DNA of 5,808 nt from assembly GCA_002712135.1 (NCBI GenBank), contig PASO01000035.1:49074-54881 (forward strand). Direction: 5' to 3'. This DNA comes from Gammaproteobacteria bacterium. GTDB lineage: Bacteria; Pseudomonadota; Gammaproteobacteria; Pseudomonadales; Azotimanducaceae. Below the pieces are notes generated by a model. It did not search any database and had not been told where the DNA came from. It was given only the letters and a program-made list of their open reading frames with translations. Positions 1-5,808 of the stretch are shown here, in pieces. The translations under genes and the position numbers were made by a program. Within the stretch, counting starts at the first letter, position 1; every line of letters starts with the position of its first letter.

Positions 1-1
1 A

Positions 2-1042
<1,041 letters not shown>

Positions 1043-1074
1043 GCAAAAATCCGGCGAAGTTTTTTCGATTTGGA

Positions 1075-1103
1075 TTGTTAAAAAGTTACCAGCAGCTTAG
1101 GAT
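1075..1103 (+). promoter_or_regulatory. Candidate trxA promoter
   Basis: In the 99-base gap after hemB, TTGTTA (1075-1080) and TAGGAT (1098-1103) are separated by 17 bases, each with 4 of 6 matches to the sigma70 consensus. A start near 1110 would give a leader of about 32 bases ending in the trxA ribosome binding site. No convincing terminator separates hemB from trxA, so readthrough from hemB is also possible. The match is moderate. Confidence 0.35.
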
Positions 1104-1132
1104 ACGAGCCTTACAAACCCCTCTAGAATTTT

Positions 1133-1136
1133 GGAG
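1133..1136 (+). promoter_or_regulatory. Ribosome binding site of trxA
   Basis: GGAG lies 5 bases before the ATG at 1142 within the purine-rich stretch TTGGAGAAATA. It is a standard Shine-Dalgarno match and confirms the trxA start. It contrasts with rho, which has none. Confidence 0.75.
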
Positions 1137-1141
1137 AAATA

Positions 1142-1465
1142 ATGTCAGACATTAATCATGTCTCTGATGATACTTTTGAAAATGAAGTACTCAATTCTGA
1201 TATACCCGTCCTTGTAGATTATTGGGCTGAGTGGTGCGGTCCATGTAAGGTCATCGCGCCAGTGCTCGAAGAAATTGCATCTGAGTACGATGGGAAAATG
1301 AAGATTTGTAAACTCGATATTGATGAAAACGAGGACACGCCACCTAAATATGGTATTCGAGGTATTCCAACACTTATGCTTTTCAAGAATGGTGCGGTGG
1401 AAGCAACCAAGGTTGGCGCATTGTCAAAGTCCCAATTAACAGCGTTTCTTGACAGCAACATATGA
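1142..1465 (+). CDS. trxA: Thioredoxin 1
   Basis: This is a small cytoplasmic dithiol reductant for ribonucleotide reductase, methionine sulfoxide reductase, PAPS reductase and oxidised proteins, itself recycled by thioredoxin reductase. The 107-residue product is a single thioredoxin fold with no signal peptide. The active site is W31-C32-G33-P34-C35 in [10 protein letters not shown]; the buried aspartate D26, its partner K57 and the cis-proline P76 ([11 protein letters not shown]) all fall at the same numbers as in E. coli TrxA. The C-terminal half ([10 protein letters not shown]) is also close to E. coli. One extra cysteine, C56, sits where E. coli TrxA has alanine, next to K57; its effect is unknown. 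The gene lies directly upstream of rho, as in E. coli and Pseudomonas. Its stop codon overlaps the start of a 16-codon open frame. Confidence 0.97.
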   Translation: MSDINHVSDDTFENEVLNSDIPVLVDYWAEWCGPCKVIAPVLEEIASEYDGKMKICKLDIDENEDTPPKYGIRGIPTLMLFKNGAVEATKVGALSKSQLTAFLDSNI

Positions 1466-1466
1466 C

Positions 1467-1542
1467 TTTAAACGAGAGATTTGTGATCTATAACGTTCGA
1501 GAAAAGTGTTGACAAGTCTCCCAAAACATCGCATTTTATAAC
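1467..1542 (+). promoter_or_regulatory. Candidate promoter region for rho
   Basis: Two TATAAC hexamers (5 of 6 to the -10 consensus) occur at 1489-1494 and 1537-1542. The first has TTTAAA (1467-1472, 4 of 6) 16 bases upstream, an acceptable spacing. The second lies downstream of a perfect -35 TTGACA at 1509-1514, but the spacer is 22 bases, too long for a standard promoter; shifting to TTTTAT (1534-1539) gives 19 bases with a 4 of 6 -10. Either would make a transcribed rho leader of roughly 150-200 bases. Which is used, if any, cannot be decided by eye. Confidence 0.35.
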
Positions 1543-1593
1543 CATTCAGACATTGTTAATGCTTCGAACCTCTTTCTGAAACCGCTTCGTAAG

Positions 1594-1634
1594 CATCCAT
1601 CCACTTTCTAATTCATTTCTACTTCTTAATTACA
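1594..1634 (+). promoter_or_regulatory. G-free pyrimidine-rich tract in the rho leader, rut-like
   Basis: These 41 bases contain no G, 12 C, 18 T and 11 A, with repeated TC and CC dinucleotides at short spacing (for example ATCCATCCAC, then TTCATTTCTACTTC). Unstructured, C-containing, G-poor RNA is what Rho loads on. The tract lies in the leader of rho itself, a gene known in E. coli to be autoregulated by Rho-dependent attenuation in its leader. The composition is seen; the binding role is inferred. Confidence 0.4.
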
Positions 1635-1655
1635 GCAAGCTTATTATTAACAAAC

Positions 1656-1671
1656 TAGCGCAGTCGCGCTA
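1656..1671 (+). promoter_or_regulatory. Short GC-rich hairpin in the rho leader
   Basis: TAGCGC (1656-1661) and GCGCTA (1666-1671) form a perfect 6-pair stem closed by the loop AGTC, 29 bases before the rho start. What follows (ACTCTTTTCTAAC) is pyrimidine-rich but not a true T-run, so it does not look like a strong intrinsic terminator. It stands out in an otherwise A/T/C-only leader and could pause polymerase or shape ribosome access to rho. A chance palindrome is possible. Confidence 0.35.
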
Positions 1672-1700
1672 ACTCTTTTCTAACTTCAAAAAACTTAACC

Positions 1701-2960
1701 ATGAATCTAACTGATCTAAAAGCCAAACCTATACCTGAACTGCTCGAAATAGCCCACGAAATGGGCATGGACAACCTAGGTCGGTCCAGAAAACAAGAAA
1801 TCATTGCGAGCGTCTTGCGTAAACACGCCAAGAGCGGCGAGTCTATCTTCGGCGATGGAACCCTCGAGATCCTTCAGGACGGTTTTGGCTTCCTTAGGTC
1901 ACCAGATAGCTCATATCTTGCTGGACCAGACGACATCTATGTCTCTCCCAGTCAAATCAGACGATTTAATCTGAGAACAGGTGATACGGTATCGGGCAAG
2001 ATCAGACCACCAAAAGATTCGGAACGCTACTTCGCACTACTAAAGGTCGACAAAATCAATTTTGCCGACCCCAACGAATCAAAAAATAAGATTCTTTTTG
2101 AAAATCTGACTCCCCTTCATCCAGATATTCCTCTTTGCCTAGAAGCAGGGAACGGATCAACGGAAGATCTCACTGCAAGAATTATCGATCTCACCGCTCC
2201 TATTGGAAAAGGTCAGCGCGGACTGATTGTTTCGCCACCTAAAGCTGGCAAGACGTTGATTCTACAAAATGTAGCGCAATCCATTATGCGCAATAACCCA
2301 GAGTGTCATCTTATTGTGTTACTGATTGATGAGCGTCCGGAAGAAGTTACCGAGATGCAACGTTTGGTTCGTGGTGAAGTAGTAGCAAGTACTTTTGATG
2401 AGCCACCTTCTCGTCACGTTCAGGTTGCTGAAATGGTCATCGAAAAAGCTAAGCGTCTGGTAGAGCATAAGACAGATGTGGTAATACTACTAGATTCGAT
2501 TACGCGACTGGCTCGTGCATACAACACGGTCATTCCCGCCTCCGGGAAAGTGTTAACCGGTGGTGTGGATGCACATGCGCTGGAGCGACCGAAGCGATTC
2601 TTTGGTGCAGCAAGAAATCTAGAAGAGGGCGCGAGCTTGACCATTATCGCGACCTGCCTGATCGACACGGGCTCTAAGATGGATGAGGTGATCTATGAGG
2701 AATTCAAAGGCACGGGTAACCTCGAGTTGCATCTAGAAAGGAAAATCGCAGAGAAACGTGTATATCCGGCAATCAACATCAGGCGTTCGGGAACACGTAA
2801 AGAAGACCTGCTGATGACCGACGAACAATTGCAAAAGGTTTGGATCCTGCGAAAGATACTGCATGAAATGGATGACCTGGCTGCCATTGAGTTCCTACTA
2901 GACAAACTGCGTAAAACGAAGACCAATGAAGAGTTTTTCTCTTCGATGAAGAGAAACTAA
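1701..2960 (+). CDS. rho: Transcription termination factor Rho
   Basis: Rho is a homohexameric RNA-dependent ATPase and 5'-3' translocase that loads on C-rich nascent RNA and ends transcription. The 419-residue product has exactly the E. coli length and numbering. In order: an N-terminal helical domain (about 1-47); the cold-shock-like primary RNA-binding domain (about 48-130), with the RNP1-like DGFGFLRS at 60-67; Walker A SPPKAGKT at 178-185; the catalytic glutamate E211 in DERPEE; Walker B VILLDS at 261-266 with D265; the Q-loop around 284-291 (VLTGGVDA); the R-loop around 322-330 (DTGSKMDEV); and the arginine finger R366 in SGTRKE. C202, the only cysteine of E. coli Rho, is kept, with further cysteines at 146 and 319. 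No purine-rich Shine-Dalgarno precedes the ATG; all bases from 1669 to 1702 lack G. The start is fixed by the conserved family N-terminus MNLTDLK. The long leader suggests autoregulation. Confidence 0.98.
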   Translation: MNLTDLKAKPIPELLEIAHEMGMDNLGRSRKQEIIASVLRKHAKSGESIFGDGTLEILQDGFGFLRSPDSSYLAGPDDIYVSPSQIRRFNLRTGDTVSGKIRPPKDSERYFALLKVDKINFADPNESKNKILFENLTPLHPDIPLCLEAGNGSTEDLTARIIDLTAPIGKGQRGLIVSPPKAGKTLILQNVAQSIMRNNPECHLIVLLIDERPEEVTEMQRLVRGEVVASTFDEPPSRHVQVAEMVIEKAKRLVEHKTDVVILLDSITRLARAYNTVIPASGKVLTGGVDAHALERPKRFFGAARNLEEGASLTIIATCLIDTGSKMDEVIYEEFKGTGNLELHLERKIAEKRVYPAINIRRSGTRKEDLLMTDEQLQKVWILRKILHEMDDLAAIEFLLDKLRKTKTNEEFFSSMKRN

Positions 2961-2964
2961 CAGG

Positions 2965-3687
2965 ATGTCAAAGCGCCTTAACTGCGCGATATCTTCTATC
3001 ACCTACTTCAACACCGATACACGCCGAGTCGTCCTCGATCTTCCCAAAGGAGAAACGCTCAGCTTCAAGGCAGGTCAGTATCTGGAGATAATACTACCCG
3101 GGAAACGATGTCCTTTTTCAATCGCCAACTCACCTCATGACACGGGTTCTATTGAACTGCACGTCCGTCCTACACCAAGCTCCGAAGACTCCGTTAAAAT
3201 TGAGGCACTCCTAGATAGCGCCGACAAGATCGAGATAAATGGCCCCAAAGGAGATTGCTACATCGAATCATCACCCCATAAGACTCTAATCCTTTTAGCC
3301 GCAAGTACCGGCATCACACAGATGAAAAGTTTGTACGAGTACCTGATGCATCTCGGTCACAAAGGAAAGGTATTTCTTTACTGGGGCGTACTTGCCGACT
3401 CAGACCTGTATCTCGATGAGCTTTGTAAAGCCTGGGCACAAGAGAATAAGGCATTCGAGTATATTCCAGTGGTCAGTGAACCAGATACCTCCCCAAACTG
3501 GAGTGGTCGCACCGGACTTGTCGGCAATTCAGTACTCGAAGACTTCGAAGACCTGGCAAACGTAGTGGTCTACGTGAGCGGAGGGCCAGGAATGGTCTAT
3601 GCAACACTAGACTCATTTGTTGCGCATGGTTTGTCCGAAGCAAATATGTACTCAGATGTCTTTTCCTATGCGCCAAGGTCTCCATAG
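2965..3687 (+). CDS. NAD(P)H-flavin oxidoreductase, ferredoxin-NADP reductase superfamily (Fre/LuxG-like)
   Basis: The product (240 residues, no signal peptide) has the two-domain layout of cytoplasmic flavin reductases: a flavin-binding barrel (about 1-100), with GQYLEI at 37-42, CPFSIAN at 49-55 and GPKGDC at 93-98, then a pyridine-nucleotide domain with ILLAASTGITQMKSL at 109-123, FLYWGVLADSDLYL at 137-150 and YVSGGPGMV at 203-211. In the flavin motif the usual arginine of RPFS is cysteine (C49), with an arginine one place earlier (R48); the GGTG loop reads ASTG; the terminal CGPP-like motif reads SGGPG. There is no 2Fe-2S domain, so a two-domain CDP-glucoseen reductase is excluded. The gene starts 4 bases after the rho stop. 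The only ribosome-binding candidates are a GAAGAG run inside the rho end and AGG abutting the ATG, so translation coupled to rho is likely. The substrate is unknown; in E. coli fre adjoins ubiD, and in Pseudomonas ubiD lies near rho, which hints weakly at a quinone-related role. Confidence 0.75.
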   Translation: MSKRLNCAISSITYFNTDTRRVVLDLPKGETLSFKAGQYLEIILPGKRCPFSIANSPHDTGSIELHVRPTPSSEDSVKIEALLDSADKIEINGPKGDCYIESSPHKTLILLAASTGITQMKSLYEYLMHLGHKGKVFLYWGVLADSDLYLDELCKAWAQENKAFEYIPVVSEPDTSPNWSGRTGLVGNSVLEDFEDLANVVVYVSGGPGMVYATLDSFVAHGLSEANMYSDVFSYAPRSP

Positions 3688-3709
3688 AGAAAGCCTTACA
3701 AATCAGATC

Positions 3710-4852
3710 TCAGATTCTCAGCTTTAGTGCTTGCTTTAAATATCTATTGCTAGCGACATAGTCTCCAGCTTCGGCTAAGAACGTAGCCATCATCTCCAGC
3801 GCGGCCTGAGAGGGTGATACATCGATACTTTTTTGACAGGCCTGCTTTGCCTTATCGAGATCTCCAGTTTTTTGATACATTGTTGCAAGCGCCATATGCA
3901 ATTCCGAACTTACCTCATGCTTTTTCAACCAGGACTCTGCATGTCTAATTCTAGCCTGCAACGTATCGCGACCAAGCTTTCCATAAGCCACTACATGCTT
4001 CGAATGCCAGTTCCTTTTTATGGCATTTCTTAGGCTCACTTCCACCGCACGTTCATCGGAAAGGGACCTGGCGTGACGTAATACAACTTCAGGATCCTGT
4101 CGAACACTTGGTGAAGATCGTTTAACAACTGCCGCTCGACCTTTATCATTGATAGTAGTCTCCGACAGGCGATTCATTACAACCTGCTTTTCAAAATGAT
4201 CTTCGGCGAGTTTCGCTGCACGCAACTTTGGCATAATCTCTAATAGTCTATGCCAATCACAACATTCATATAACGCCTGCTTCTTGAGTTTTAAAACCGC
4301 ATCGGTTTCTGGCAGGCTATCAAGATTTTCTAGACAGCGCTGCCAATCGCCACGCTCTCCAGCCATTTCTGCTGCACTCATCGCAACTGATGTTGATAAC
4401 CCCGCATCCGCCTCCAGCGCCATACGCAGGAAGGCCTCTCTTTGTTCACTATTTTTCTGCGCATCAGCAGCCTTTGCCGCTGCCAGATAGAGGGTCCCAG
4501 GATCGGTATTATCTTGCGCGCCACTAAGCAAAAAGTTCTCAGCACGTGCGTACTCACCTGCTGCGAGTAGTGCAAGCCCCTTCCGCGCGAGATAGTCCGC
4601 TCTGCGAGCCTTCCTCGAGGATCGCCAACCCTTTAAATTGGCAGAGCTGCCCACAAAGAGCTTTAGTAGACGCAGCAAGTAATACCAAGCAATGATGACT
4701 GCTATCAACAGCGCCAGCATGATCCACAAACTGGTCTGAAACCGATAACTTCCGTAGGCAATGAGCACATACCCGGGATCTCGCACAATTGAGGTGCCGA
4801 TCCATCCCGCAAAAACGACGCAGATCAGCACTACAATCAGCTTACGCTTCAT
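3710..4852 (-). CDS. hemY: HemY, inner-membrane TPR protein linked to haem biosynthesis
   Basis: This is the proteobacterial HemY family, an integral inner-membrane protein encoded with haem genes; it is not the Bacillus protoporphyrinogen oxidase also called HemY. Its exact biochemical role is unsettled. The 380-residue product has two N-terminal membrane helices, about 4-22 (KLIVVLICVVFAGWIGTSI) and 41-60 continuing into a basic-flanked LLRLLKLFVG, separated by the family motif RDPGYVLIAYG at 24-34. A basic segment (KGWRSSRKARRADYLARKG, 74-92) follows, then helical repeats through to the end; the clearest TPR-like units are about 314-347 (LHMALATMYQKTGDLDKAKQACQ) and 350-378. The length fits the family. 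The ATG overlaps the hemX stop as ATGA, and a weak AGG lies 7 bases upstream, indicating coupled translation. Convergent with the flavin oxidoreductase gene, 22 bases away. Confidence 0.9.
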   Translation of the reverse strand: MKRKLIVVLICVVFAGWIGTSIVRDPGYVLIAYGSYRFQTSLWIMLALLIAVIIAWYYLLRLLKLFVGSSANLKGWRSSRKARRADYLARKGLALLAAGEYARAENFLLSGAQDNTDPGTLYLAAAKAADAQKNSEQREAFLRMALEADAGLSTSVAMSAAEMAGERGDWQRCLENLDSLPETDAVLKLKKQALYECCDWHRLLEIMPKLRAAKLAEDHFEKQVVMNRLSETTINDKGRAAVVKRSSPSVRQDPEVVLRHARSLSDERAVEVSLRNAIKRNWHSKHVVAYGKLGRDTLQARIRHAESWLKKHEVSSELHMALATMYQKTGDLDKAKQACQKSIDVSPSQAALEMMATFLAEAGDYVASNRYLKQALKLRI

Positions 4853-5808
4853 TGTTTGACCTGTTTGGCACTGCGCGACAGCTTGCGGACCTCCTGCAGC
4901 GATACCAATACATCTGGCAGATTGCGTCCTATTTCGACTCTTTGTAAGTCGACCAGTGTATGCTTCATCGCAATGGTAACTGCATGCTCTCTATCGAAAA
5001 ATCGATTCAACCAGGCCATCGCATCTGCAAGGGAAACTGCAAACACATCCGACTTCTCGCGCAGCAGTGCCATTTGAGCCTGCTGAAGATTAAGGACAAG
5101 GTTTTGGCGCAAATAGTATTCTTCGCTAGGCGGTAAAATTGGCGTTATCTGGTCCATGTCGCGGCGAAAGTCCACATGCCGCAGCAGCACCGTGGTGAAC
5201 TGTTTAACAAACCGAGTCGCTATTCCTGATAGCCCCTCATCCTGAATGGTTTCTATGCCTTGCGGCTCAGGTCGTGGCTTAAATTCATAGATAGGCCGTT
5301 CTAATTCATCCACCAGTCGAATCTGTGACGCCAGCTGCAAGTAGATACCTTCAATATCCAACTGATCAACTGCCTCTAGGTTTGCTATATCTTGTGCAAT
5401 TGCGGCTCGTAGTCCATGACTAGTCGGATTCTCTGCTTGCAAAAGTATTTGATCCGCCGAAACCAGCAATGCAATGGCGCTGGAAGAGTCCTTGTCCATA
5501 AGCACTCGCTGGCTTGCTATTCGAATCAGGTACTCGACTTCCGCAACCAACCAGTCATGTGGCGTAGCGCTGCTCTTCGCATTAAATTTCTGCAACGCAG
5601 CGTCCAAAGTTTGCTGGAACTGTTCGAGCTCTATTTTTTGTTCACTTACGAAGGACTCCAAAGCTGCTTCTCGCTCACGCGACATTTGTTGCTGATTCTG
5701 ATCAACTCGACGCTGCAGCTGCGAAAGCGTTTCAGCCATCCCGGCGATATCCGACGCCGAGTCCTGGGAGAAGTTCCAAATGTAGCCTAAGTAGCCAAAT
5801 AATCCCGA
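4849..5808 (-). CDS. hemX: HemX, membrane-anchored coiled-coil protein (5' end beyond the window)
   Basis: The frame stays open to the right edge, so the N-terminus is missing; 319 residues are present. The methionine codon at 5739 is internal: the 23 residues before it (beginning SGLFGYLGYIWNF) look like the end of the single membrane helix that anchors HemX. A coiled coil follows directly (LSQLQRRVDQNQQQMSRERE through to about 70), rich in Gln and Glu, then the conserved HemX domain with DWLVAEVEYLIRIASQRV and IALLVSADQILLQ, and a helical C-terminal half. The family is often labelled uroporphyrinogen-III C-methyltransferase, but no methyltransferase or SAM-binding region is visible here, so that label should not be read as an activity. 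The role is taken from its linkage to hemC, hemD and hemY, whose upstream members would lie past the edge. The stop overlaps the hemY start by 4 bases, so the two are one transcription unit. Confidence 0.88.
   Translation of the reverse strand, partial: SGLFGYLGYIWNFSQDSASDIAGMAETLSQLQRRVDQNQQQMSREREAALESFVSEQKIELEQFQQTLDAALQKFNAKSSATPHDWLVAEVEYLIRIASQRVLMDKDSSSAIALLVSADQILLQAENPTSHGLRAAIAQDIANLEAVDQLDIEGIYLQLASQIRLVDELERPIYEFKPRPEPQGIETIQDEGLSGIATRFVKQFTTVLLRHVDFRRDMDQITPILPPSEEYYLRQNLVLNLQQAQMALLREKSDVFAVSLADAMAWLNRFFDREHAVTIAMKHTLVDLQRVEIGRNLPDVLVSLQEVRKLSRSAKQVKQ

Noticed and set aside
1048..1076. Possible hemB terminator: AATCC (1048-1052) pairing with GGATT (1072-1076), with CGAA/TTCG nested inside.
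   Set aside because: The helices are short (5 and 4 pairs), separated by an unequal internal loop, and the T-run lies within the loop, not after the stem.
1559..1579. Six-codon open frame (MLRTSF) in the rho leader.
   Set aside because: Too short, with no ribosome binding site; such frames are expected by chance.
4378..4805. Further minus-strand open frames inside hemY in other frames.
   Set aside because: They overlap the conserved hemY frame and their products have cysteine- and arginine-rich composition typical of shadow frames.
4849..5739. hemX beginning at the methionine codon at 5739.
   Set aside because: The frame continues upstream to the window edge with residues that look like the end of the HemX membrane helix, so the true start lies outside.
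5416..5790. Long plus-strand open frame opposite hemX (124 codons).
   Set aside because: It lies wholly antisense to a well-supported hemX coding frame and its product resembles no family I recognise.

Overview
The window is a stretch of ordinary chromosomal core genes, almost certainly from a gammaproteobacterium. The evidence is an E. coli-length Rho factor (419 residues, key residues falling at the E. coli numbers), a Pseudomonas-type porphobilinogen synthase, a classical thioredoxin 1, and a hemX-hemY pair, which is a gammaproteobacterial hallmark. Base composition is moderate and even across the window. I see no mobile element, CRISPR array, tRNA or rRNA, and cannot name a genus.

Layout. 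Plus strand: hemB (50-1042) with a well-formed sigma70-type promoter just upstream; a 99-base gap holding a candidate trxA promoter; trxA (1142-1465); a 235-base G-poor leader containing candidate promoters, two G-free tracts and a small GC-rich hairpin; rho (1701-2960); and, 4 bases after the rho stop, a gene for a Fre/LuxG-like NAD(P)H-flavin oxidoreductase (2965-3687). Minus strand, converging on these with only 22 bases between stop codons: hemY (4852-3710), preceded by and overlapping by 4 bases the gene hemX (from 4849 to beyond the right edge). The 5' end of hemX lies outside the window; hemD and hemC would be expected beyond it.

How the genes relate. HemB makes porphobilinogen at the start of the common tetrapyrrole pathway. 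HemX and HemY are inner-membrane proteins encoded with the later steps (hemC, hemD) in many gammaproteobacteria. trxA and rho are neighbours in both E. coli and Pseudomonas, where rho is known or presumed to be controlled through a transcribed leader. The order hemB...trxA-rho...hemY-hemX resembles a compacted form of the Pseudomonas aeruginosa region, without the ppk-ppx pair between hemB and trxA.

No undescribed multi-gene system is visible. The points most worth checking are the rho leader as a Rho autoregulatory element, a short open frame overlapping the trxA stop, the hemB start and promoter, and the flavin oxidoreductase beside rho, whose cofactor-binding motifs depart from consensus.
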